From the NCBI RefSeq assembly GCF_014650755.1, contig NZ_BMVO01000002.1:310001-374000 (forward strand): 64,000 nucleotides of DNA, in the 5' to 3' direction. The notes under the pieces are model-generated. The model was not told where the DNA came from, ran no database searches, and saw only the letters and a list, made by a program, of their open reading frames with translations. Positions within the stretch are counted from its first letter, which is position 1, and each line of letters opens with the position of its first letter. The position numbers were made by a program, and so were the translations under genes. This document shows positions 56,601-64,000 of this stretch, piece after piece. The stretch is from Streptomyces chryseus (GTDB lineage: Bacteria; Actinomycetota; Actinomycetes; Streptomycetales; Streptomycetaceae).

Positions 56601-56721
56601 GGAGAAGGAACGCGGTTCGGAGGATCCGACGAACGCACCCCCCGCGGCCTGGACGATCGGCCCGGAGGGTGTTCCGGCATGGGCATGGGACACTGAAGTA
56701 CGTGCGTTTTTCCCCGGCTGA

Positions 56722-58206
<1,485 letters not shown>

Positions 58207-58227
58207 CGCTCCGGCAGTCGTCGTGTC

Positions 58228-58269
58228 GCCACTGGCCGGTTCCCGCTCGCGCGGGGACCGGCCAGTGGC
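58228..58269. terminator. Bidirectional terminator after guaB1
   Basis: A stem of about 19 bp with one G-U pair (from GCCACTGGCCGG to CCGGCCAGTGGC), loop TCGC, between two convergent genes. Confidence 0.88.
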
Positions 58270-58279
58270 CTGTGCGCGC

Positions 58280-58651
58280 TCAGTACGCCTCGGCCGGGCG
58301 CGGCCAGATCGCCCGTACGCGCTTGCCCTCGGGCAGGGGCCGGACCTCGACCCGGCCCGCGAGCCGCTGCACCATGTGCCAGCCGAACCCGCCGCCGCCC
58401 CCGAAGTCCGGCTCGCGGGGCACCGGCGGCTGGTCGCTGGAGTCGTCCAGCTCCACCACCAGCTCCTCCCGGCCCGCGTGGAGGGTGAGGCGCCACCACC
58501 CGGAGGTGTGCCGCACCGCGTTGGCGACCAGCTCGCTGACGACGAGCAGCACCGCGTCGAGATCGGCCCAGGGGCAGTGCCGGGCCACGTAGTCGGCGGC
58601 GGCCTCTCTGGCCGTCGCGGTGTCTTGCCGGGGTGAGTCCAGGACAACCAT
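58280..58651 (-). CDS. RsbW-like (HATPase_c_2) ATP-binding regulator
   Basis: A 123-aa GHKL-fold protein of the anti-sigma-factor kinase type. The N box is VVSELVANAVRHT (residues about 37-49), the G1-like box VVELDDSSDQPP, and the Gly-rich G2 GGGGFGWHMVQRLAG. ATG 58651 is chosen because GGAGGAG lies six bases upstream; an ATG at 58669 lacks a ribosome site. No sigma factor or antagonist is adjacent, so it belongs to the large orphan set of these proteins in Streptomyces. Confidence 0.83.
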   Translation of the reverse strand: MVVLDSPRQDTATAREAAADYVARHCPWADLDAVLLVVSELVANAVRHTSGWWRLTLHAGREELVVELDDSSDQPPVPREPDFGGGGGFGWHMVQRLAGRVEVRPLPEGKRVRAIWPRPAEAY

Positions 58652-58725
58652 GGGCGGCTCCTCCGTCATCTAGGACTCACCTACCCGCCCTCCACCGTCC
58701 CATGACCCTCCGGCCCCTCCCGTAC

Positions 58726-59802
58726 TCACGCCGTGGGCGAACACGGCGCGGGCCCCGGCCCCCCCGGCGGCGGAACGAATCCGGCCTCCCGGAGCGCGGC
58801 GGCGACCGCCTCCGCCATCAGGGCGTGGCCCGCGTCGTTCGGGTGCAGCCCGTCCGCCAGATGCTCCGGGCCGAGGACGGGGAGGCCGGGCAGCAGTGCG
58901 AGGCGGTCGTCGCCCTCGGCGGCAAGGGCCCGCGCGGCGTCCTCCAGGGCGGTGCGCAGGTCGGCGAGGGTGGCGCCCAGGGCGTTGCGGGCGCCCTCCG
59001 CCTCGGGGCGCAGGACGGGGGAGAGGAGGAGCAGCGGGGTGTCCGGATGGCCCTGGCGTACGAGGCCGACGAACGCCCGCACGGTCTCGTACAGCAGGGG
59101 CGCCGAGAACGGCGTGCGGGACCAGCAGTTGGTGCCGAAGGCGAGGGTCAGCAGCTCGGCGGGCAGGCCCGCGATCTGCTGGGCGACGACGAGCTCGCCC
59201 CGGCCGGCGCCCGCGTGGCCGAGGTTCACGGCGTCCAGGCCGAGCGCGCGGCCGGCCGCCGCCGGCCAGGCGTGGGCGGGGCGGGTGGACCACCAGCCCT
59301 CGGTGATCGAGTCGCCGTGCACCAGCCAGCGGGGCTGGGCCGGGGCCGGTGCGACCGTCCCGCCGACCGGGCGCAGGCCCAGGATCTCGGGACACTGGCT
59401 CTCCGGCGGGTGGACCGTGAACCGGCCGCCGCGCTCCGGCAGCCCGATCCGTACGACCGCCTCCCGCTCCGGATCCTCGGTGACCTCAGTGACCAGGGCG
59501 CCGTCGTGCCAGAGCGCGAAGGTGTGGGCGAGGTCGCGCAGCGATTGGGCGGGCCCGGGCAGGGCGGCGCGGTAGCGGATGTCGAGGGCGGTGGCGCCCC
59601 GCGCCGTGAACTCCAGCCGCACCCCGACCGGCACGGCGGCGCGCTCGGCGGTGTCCCAGGGCAGCCGGTCGAGATCGCCGGGGTCGGCGCGCACCACGCG
59701 GCCGCCGTCGCGCCAGGCGACCCCGCGCAGGTAGGGGGACGGGTCCAGCCAGCCCCCGGCGTCCGCGAAGCCGGTCCCGGCCGCTCGGTCCGTCGTCGTC
59801 AT
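58726..59802 (-). CDS. SGNH/GDSL-type hydrolase
   Basis: A 358-aa protein with an N-terminal beta-rich carbohydrate-esterase-like domain (to about 165) and an SGNH domain: block I WLVHGDSITEGW (nucleophile Ser), block II Gly in NLGHAGAGRGE, block III GTNCW (Asn) and block V DGLHPNDAGH (Asp/His). No signal peptide is seen, so it may act inside the cell. ATG 59802 follows CCGGAGG. It is divergent from the permease gene, sharing the region with CGCAA repeats. Confidence 0.85.
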   Translation of the reverse strand: MTTTDRAAGTGFADAGGWLDPSPYLRGVAWRDGGRVVRADPGDLDRLPWDTAERAAVPVGVRLEFTARGATALDIRYRAALPGPAQSLRDLAHTFALWHDGALVTEVTEDPEREAVVRIGLPERGGRFTVHPPESQCPEILGLRPVGGTVAPAPAQPRWLVHGDSITEGWWSTRPAHAWPAAAGRALGLDAVNLGHAGAGRGELVVAQQIAGLPAELLTLAFGTNCWSRTPFSAPLLYETVRAFVGLVRQGHPDTPLLLLSPVLRPEAEGARNALGATLADLRTALEDAARALAAEGDDRLALLPGLPVLGPEHLADGLHPNDAGHALMAEAVAAALREAGFVPPPGGPGPAPCSPTA

Positions 59803-60106
59803 GATCGCCTCCGGTCGTGGGGTGCGTACGGCGGTCACGGGCCTCCGCCGTACCGGACAAAAGGGATATCGAAAGGTGAGGCGCAACAAAAAGCCAGGTA
59901 TCGCAGTCGTGCGCAATGATCGTCCGCCGGTACGCAAGGTTGCTGCATTACGGAGGTGAACGCACACCTCGTAGGCTTCGCGCTGTACGTGGAGTGGCGG
60001 GGACCGCCTGCTCGGCGGTTCCCGAGCTCCGGGCTGATTCCTGACGCCCCGAGCGGACCGCTGCGGTCGCCGCCTTCCCGATCGGCAGCGATAAGGAGCC
60101 ACCCCA
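59803..60106. promoter_or_regulatory. Divergent control region of SGNH hydrolase and permease, with three CGCAA repeats
   Basis: This 304-bp gap holds CGCAAC (59882), CGCAAT (59912) and CGCAAG (59933), spaced 30 and 21 bp apart, on one strand; the last is followed by GTTGC, forming GCAAGGTTGC. A nearly identically spaced set precedes the nitrilase gene. AAGGAG at 60093-60098 is the permease ribosome site. No coding sequence is supported here. Confidence 0.55.
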
Positions 60107-61567
60107 GTGTTGGACGCAGCGCCACCCGTCACTCCCCAACCGGAATCCGAGCGTCCGAATCTCGGCACCCGGCTGATGCGGCGCAAGCCCGTCGAGCAGC
60201 TCGTCGCGGAAGGCGGCCAGGGCGACGGCGGTTCGCTCCGCCGCTCACTCACCATGTGGCAGCTGACGATGATCAGCATTGGCGCCACGCTCGGCACCGG
60301 CATCTTCGTCGTGCTCGGTGAGGCAACCCCGCTGGCCGGCCCCGCAGTCGCGATCTCGTTCGTCATCGCCGGTCTCACCGCCCTCTTCTCGGCGCTCTCG
60401 TACGCGGAGCTCGCGGGTTCCATACCGGTGTCCGGTTCTTCGTACTCCTACTCGTACGCGACCATGGGCGAAGTCATCGCCTGGATCTGCGGCTGGTGCC
60501 TGGTCCTGGAGTACGGCGTGTCCGTCGCGGCCGTCGCCGTCGGCTGGGGCGAGTACCTCAATGAGCTGCTCGACGGCACGATCGGCGTCACGATCCCGGC
60601 TTCCGTCTCCGCGCCGCTCGGCGAGGGCGGATTCATCAACCTCCCGGCGCTGATCGTCATCCTGCTGGCCATGGTCTTCCTGATGGGCGGCGCCAAGGAG
60701 AGCGCCCGCGTCAACACGATCATGGTCGTCATCAAGATCGCCACGCTGGTCCTCTTCTGCGTCATCGGCTTCATGGGCATCAAGGCCGGCAACTACGCCC
60801 CGCTCGCCCCGCTCGGCGTCACCGGGATCAGTGCCGCAGCGGCCACCCTGTTCTTCTCGTACATCGGCTTCGACGCCGCCTCCACCGCCGGTGAGGAAGC
60901 CAAGAACCCGAAGAAGGACCTGCCGCGCGCGATCATGCTGTCGCTGCTGATCGTCACCGTGCTCTACTGCCTCGTCGCCCTGGTCGCCGTCGGTGCCATG
61001 CCGTGGCAGGACTTCGAGGGCACCGAGGCGGCGCTCGCGCAGATCATGAAGGACGTCACCGGTCACAGCTTCTGGGGCGTCGTCCTCGCCGCCGGCGCGG
61101 TCGTGGCCATCGCCAGCGTCGTCTTCGCCGTGCTGTACGGCCAGACCCGCATCCTCTTCGCGATGTCCCGCGACGGCCTCGTCCCCAAGGTGTTCGCCAA
61201 GGTCGACGAGCGCACCGGCACGCCGAAGGCCAACGTCGTGATCGTGTCGCTCTTCTGCGGCGTCCTCGCGGCCTTCATCCCGCTCGGCGAGCTGGCCAAC
61301 GCCACCAGCATCGGCACCCTCTTCGCCTTCGCTCTCGTCAATGTCGCCGTCGTCATCCTGCGGTACAAGCGCCCCGACATGCCGCGTACGTTCCGGGTGG
61401 CACTGTTCCCGGTGACGCCGATCCTCGGCTTCGCCTTCTGCGCGTACATGATGTTCAGCCTGCCCAGCAAGACCTGGGTCTACTTCGGTGGCTGGATGAT
61501 CGCCGGGCTCGTGATCTACTTCTTCTACGGCATGCGCCGCTCCAGTCTGGCCACCGCAGAGAAGTGA
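60107..61567 (+). CDS. APC-family amino acid/amine permease
   Basis: A 486-aa inner-membrane transporter with about 12 spans after a 45-residue cytoplasmic leader. IGATLGTGIFVVLGEATPLAGPAV in part is the substrate-binding broken helix 1 (GxGIF), and FFSYIGFDAASTAGEEAKNPKKDLPRAI in part is the conserved helix 6 region of the cationic amino acid transporter group. GTG 60107 follows AAGGAG. The Lrp regulator starts ten bases downstream, so the two are co-transcribed; the context points to uptake of an amino acid or biogenic amine for catabolism. Confidence 0.88.
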   Translation: MLDAAPPVTPQPESERPNLGTRLMRRKPVEQLVAEGGQGDGGSLRRSLTMWQLTMISIGATLGTGIFVVLGEATPLAGPAVAISFVIAGLTALFSALSYAELAGSIPVSGSSYSYSYATMGEVIAWICGWCLVLEYGVSVAAVAVGWGEYLNELLDGTIGVTIPASVSAPLGEGGFINLPALIVILLAMVFLMGGAKESARVNTIMVVIKIATLVLFCVIGFMGIKAGNYAPLAPLGVTGISAAAATLFFSYIGFDAASTAGEEAKNPKKDLPRAIMLSLLIVTVLYCLVALVAVGAMPWQDFEGTEAALAQIMKDVTGHSFWGVVLAAGAVVAIASVVFAVLYGQTRILFAMSRDGLVPKVFAKVDERTGTPKANVVIVSLFCGVLAAFIPLGELANATSIGTLFAFALVNVAVVILRYKRPDMPRTFRVALFPVTPILGFAFCAYMMFSLPSKTWVYFGGWMIAGLVIYFFYGMRRSSLATAEK

Positions 61568-61577
61568 CCCACCCGCA

Positions 61578-62033
61578 GTGCGACTGAACGATCTCGACGA
61601 ACGCATCGTCCACGCCCTCGCCGAGGACGCCCGCCGCAGTTACGCGGACATCGGCTCCGAGGTCGGCCTGTCCGCGCCCGCTGTGAAGCGGCGCGTGGAC
61701 AGGCTGCGGGCGGAAGGTGCCATCACCGGCTTCACCGTCCGCGTCGACCCGGCCGCGCTGGGCTGGGAGACCGAGGGCTTCATCGAGATGTACTGCCGCC
61801 ACAACACGTCCCCCGAGGACATCCGTCGTGGCCTGTCGCGCTACCCGGAGGTGGTGTCCGCGTCGACCGTCACCGGCGACGCGGACGCCGTCGTCCAGAT
61901 CTTCGCCTCCGACATGCGCCACTTCGAGCGCGTCCTGGAGCGGATCGCGGGGGAGCCGTTCGTCGAGCGCACCAAGTCGGTGCTCGTCCTGTCCCCCCTG
62001 CTCCGGCGCTTCTCGTCGGGCTCGCCCGCCTAG
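61578..62033 (+). CDS. Lrp/AsnC-family transcriptional regulator
   Basis: A 151-aa feast/famine regulator. N-terminal HTH at about 5-50 (LNDLDERIVHALAEDARRSYADIGSEVGLSAPAVKRRVDRL in part) and a C-terminal RAM ligand-binding domain. It lies directly after the permease. Likely local regulator of the permease and of the nitrilase/amine oxidase genes, given the shared CGCAA arrays. Its TAG stop is the same CTAG that ends the convergent gene. Confidence 0.9.
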   Translation: MRLNDLDERIVHALAEDARRSYADIGSEVGLSAPAVKRRVDRLRAEGAITGFTVRVDPAALGWETEGFIEMYCRHNTSPEDIRRGLSRYPEVVSASTVTGDADAVVQIFASDMRHFERVLERIAGEPFVERTKSVLVLSPLLRRFSSGSPA

Positions 62034-62605
62034 CCCTTCGGGGCGGCCTGCTCGTACACCGGCTGCCAGGGCAGCACCTTGAAGTCGCCCGAGCCCGCCC
62101 TGGTCTTCTCGAACGGGGCGGAGCTCATGCACTTGGGCAGGTTCTGCTTCGCCACGTCACGGCCGATCCAGCTGTAGCCCAGGCGGTCGTTCCGGCCCTG
62201 GTCGTGGACCGAGATCCCGACCCGCTTGCCCTTGTTGTCCTGTTCGGTGTCCGTGATGATCCCCGTCACCACCGCCACCTTCCCGCCGGTCACCAGGCAG
62301 TCGACCCTTCCCTCGGCCCAGCCGGACGTGCCGTCCGGGAAGACGTGCTCGAAGCGGAACGTGCCGTAAGCCTTCTCGGGGTCCATGGTGTCCTTCGCCG
62401 CCAGGTGCGCGTCGAAGGTGAACGTGATGTCGTCCCCGGCCGGCCGGTACAGCTTCGCCGTGCCGGTCAGCGCCGCCGCTTCGCGCGGCTTGCCACGCGG
62501 TACGTCGGCGCCGGAGGCGAGCGCGGTGCCGGCGGCCCCGGCGGTGATCAGCAGAGCGGCGCCGAGGGCGGCGATCTTCGTACGACGGTGGGCGAGGCGG
62601 TTCAT
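62030..62605 (-). CDS. Secreted protein, unknown function
   Basis: A 191-aa protein with a clear signal peptide (MNRLAHRRTKIAALGAALLI, cleavage probably near A30). The mature part is mostly beta, with ITFTFDAHLAA, FRFEHVFPDGTSGWAEGRVDC and VGISVHDQGRNDRLGYSW, and two cysteines (C103, C159) that could form one disulfide. ATG 62605 follows AAGGAG. Similar small secreted proteins occur in Streptomyces, without known activity. It is convergent with the Lrp gene and overlaps it by four bases. Confidence 0.78.
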   Translation of the reverse strand: MNRLAHRRTKIAALGAALLITAGAAGTALASGADVPRGKPREAAALTGTAKLYRPAGDDITFTFDAHLAAKDTMDPEKAYGTFRFEHVFPDGTSGWAEGRVDCLVTGGKVAVVTGIITDTEQDNKGKRVGISVHDQGRNDRLGYSWIGRDVAKQNLPKCMSSAPFEKTRAGSGDFKVLPWQPVYEQAAPKG

Positions 62606-62783
62606 CGGGGCTCCTTCGGCAGGTGATCCGGCGGCTGTCCGGACAGCGATCACTCTTCCGTCGGCGCGCCCCGCGCACATCGCACCGGGGTACGGACGGG
62701 ACTCCGCCGGGCGGCGGGGACTGCGCCGTACCGGCTACCGCTGGGGGCCCAGGACCGTACGACCTCAGGCTTACCGGCCCGCA

Positions 62784-62842
62784 CGCAACGAATCGCCGCG
62801 GACCTCACTTGTTGCGCAACAGATCAACGGTCGGTCCGCAAC
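62784..62842 (+). promoter_or_regulatory. Three CGCAAC repeats upstream of the nitrilase gene
   Basis: CGCAAC at 62784, 62815 and 62837 (spacing 31 and 22 bp). The middle copy is part of the perfect 12-bp palindrome TGTTGCGCAACA (62810-62821). This parallels the array before the permease (30 and 21 bp) and is a candidate operator for the Lrp-type regulator. It sits in the 320-bp divergent gap between the secreted-protein and nitrilase genes, which holds nothing else I can support. Confidence 0.55.
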
Positions 62843-62925
62843 GGTCGCGCCTTGTCCGGGTGCGAGCGCGGAACGTACCGTCATTACGTCTCCCGCACAC
62901 CTTCCCCACCAGCCCGAGGTCAGCC

Positions 62926-63723
62926 ATGCCGCCGTTGCGCACCGCACTGCTCCAGAGCTCCGGCCGTCCCGGCTCCGTCGAGGCGAACCTCAAGGTCCTC
63001 GACGACGCCGCGGGCCGGGCGGCGGCGGCGGGCGCCGGGCTGCTGGTCTGCCCGGAGATGTTCCTGACCGGCTATGCCATCGGGGCGGACGTGCACCGGC
63101 TGGCCGAGCCCGCCGACGGCGAGGCCGCCGACGCCGTCGCGGACATCGCCGTACGCCACGGGCTGGCCGTCCACTACGGCTACCCCGAGCGCGACGGGGA
63201 CGCCGTCTACAACTCCGCCCAGCTCATCGGCCCCGACGGCACGCGCCTCGCGAACTACCGCAAGACGCACCTGTTCGGCTGCTTCGAGCAGGAGTGGTTC
63301 ACGCCCGGCGACGACACGGTCGTCCAGGCGGAGCTCGGCGGCCTGACCGTCGGCCTCATGATCTGCTACGACGTCGAGTTCCCGGAGAACGTCCGCGCCC
63401 ACGCGCTCGCGGGCACCGACCTGCTGCTGGTGCCCACCGCACAGATGCACCCGTTCCAGTTCGTCGCCGAGTCCGTGGTGCCCGTACGGGCCTTCGAGAA
63501 CCAGATGTACGTCGCCTATGTGAACCGGACCGGCGCCGAGGGCGAGTTCGAGTTCGTCGGGCTGAGCTGCCTGGCCGGTCCCGACGGGGCCTCCCGGGCC
63601 CGCGCCGGGCGCGGCGAGGAGCTGGTGTTCGGCGACGCCGACCCCGAGTTCCTGCGGGCGTCGCGCGAGAACAACCCGTACCTGCGCGACCGCCGCCCCG
63701 GGCTGTACGCGTCCCTGGCCTGA
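62926..63723 (+). CDS. Carbon-nitrogen hydrolase (nitrilase superfamily)
   Basis: A 265-aa amidase with the full Glu-Lys-Cys triad: E44 (CPEMFLTGY), K113 (YRKTHLFG) and C147 (MICYDVEFPE). The short, single-domain form resembles aliphatic amidases and N-carbamoylputrescine or omega-amidase-like enzymes. ATG 62926 follows GAGG. It lies 53 bp before a flavin amine oxidase gene; together with the permease and regulator this suggests degradation of an amine or its amide/lactam intermediate. The substrate is inferred only from context. Confidence 0.88.
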   Translation: MPPLRTALLQSSGRPGSVEANLKVLDDAAGRAAAAGAGLLVCPEMFLTGYAIGADVHRLAEPADGEAADAVADIAVRHGLAVHYGYPERDGDAVYNSAQLIGPDGTRLANYRKTHLFGCFEQEWFTPGDDTVVQAELGGLTVGLMICYDVEFPENVRAHALAGTDLLLVPTAQMHPFQFVAESVVPVRAFENQMYVAYVNRTGAEGEFEFVGLSCLAGPDGASRARAGRGEELVFGDADPEFLRASRENNPYLRDRRPGLYASLA

Positions 63724-63776
63724 CGCCGCCCCCGCCTCGCCCCCTCACTTCTCGTTTTCGCAAGGAGCCCGACCCC

Positions 63777-64000
63777 ATGACGTCCACGGTGCCCACAGCC
63801 GTCCAGCACACCGACGCGCAGCCGCCGATCACCATGTTCGGTCCGGACTTCCCCTACGCGTACGACGACTTCCTCGCGCACCCGGCGGGCCTCGGCCAGA
63901 TACCGGCGACCGAGCACGGCACCGAGGTCGCGGTCATCGGCGGCGGCCTGTCCGGCATCATCGCGGCGTACGAGCTGATGAAGATGGGCCTCAAGCCCGT
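63777..64000 (+). CDS. Flavin-dependent amine oxidase, N-terminal part (runs off the window)
   Basis: Only 74 codons are inside the window. ATG 63777 follows AAGGAG. After a hydrophilic leader (FGPDFPYAYDDFLAHPAG) comes the FAD-binding Rossmann start EVAVIGGGLSGIIAAYELMKMG, with GGGLSG at residues 55-60, the pattern of flavin monoamine oxidases. Probably co-transcribed with the nitrilase gene. Confidence 0.8.
   Translation, partial: MTSTVPTAVQHTDAQPPITMFGPDFPYAYDDFLAHPAGLGQIPATEHGTEVAVIGGGLSGIIAAYELMKMGLKP

Overview
The window is chromosomal DNA from a high-GC actinomycete, almost certainly Streptomyces. Evidence: strong G/C bias at third codon positions, many GTG and TTG starts, a full-length BldD developmental regulator, the actinobacterial integration host factor (sIHF/mIHF type), an AfsR-like NB-ARC/TPR protein, a CBS-containing GuaB1, and a PriA without helicase motifs. 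Gene content and order look like the conserved core of the linear Streptomyces chromosome. I see no insertion sequences, prophage, CRISPR array, rRNA or tRNA.

Layout. 1-6.8 kb: yajC-secD-secF-apt-relA (Sec accessory complex, adenine salvage, (p)ppGpp synthesis). 6.9-14.4 kb: a DUF349 protein and a membrane cyclophilin on the minus strand, then a glyoxalase-II-like hydrolase, hisS, a VKOR-type disulfide enzyme, rarA behind a DNA-damage-type promoter, and a DUF2470 protein behind an iron box. 14.4-28.5 kb: rpsD, an NB-ARC/TPR protein, two small proteins, alaS, ruvX, mltG, then the shikimate run aroE, (small membrane ORF), aroC-aroK-aroB-aroQ, closed by a strong terminator, then a P-loop kinase-like protein. 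28.6-31.5 kb: an M24 peptidase homologue with altered metal ligands, efp, nusB and convergent bldD. 31.6-41.7 kb: the de novo pyrimidine operon pyrR-pyrB-pyrC-(PH-like membrane protein)-carA-carB, then pyrD-pyrF after a hairpin; a PyrR-binding loop lies just before the pyrR ribosome binding site. 41.9-52.5 kb: mihF, gmk, rpoZ, coaBC, metK, priA, an HTH protein, fmt, rsmB and an isochorismatase-like hydrolase. 52.5-58.2 kb: an MMPL transporter broken by one frameshift, rpe, a SorC-type regulator and guaB1. 58.3-64 kb is more accessory: an RsbW-like ATPase, an SGNH hydrolase, an APC amino acid/amine permease, an Lrp/AsnC regulator, a secreted protein, a nitrilase-family amidase and the start of a flavin amine oxidase.

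How it fits together. Most of the window is housekeeping, in translationally coupled operons with 4-nt ATGA/GTGA overlaps and clear terminator hairpins. The most informative parts are regulatory: a RecA-NDp (PafBC-type) promoter that would start rarA mRNA at its GTG, a DmdR/IdeR-type iron box abutting the ribosome binding site of the DUF2470 gene, a BldD operator over the bldD start point, a PyrR translational-repression element, and two upstream regions in the amine-catabolism cluster that share a three-copy CGCAA array with nearly the same helical spacing, a candidate operator for the Lrp-type regulator encoded between them. I found no wholly new multi-gene system; the M24 pseudo-peptidase next to efp and the Lrp/amine-oxidase cluster are the best leads.
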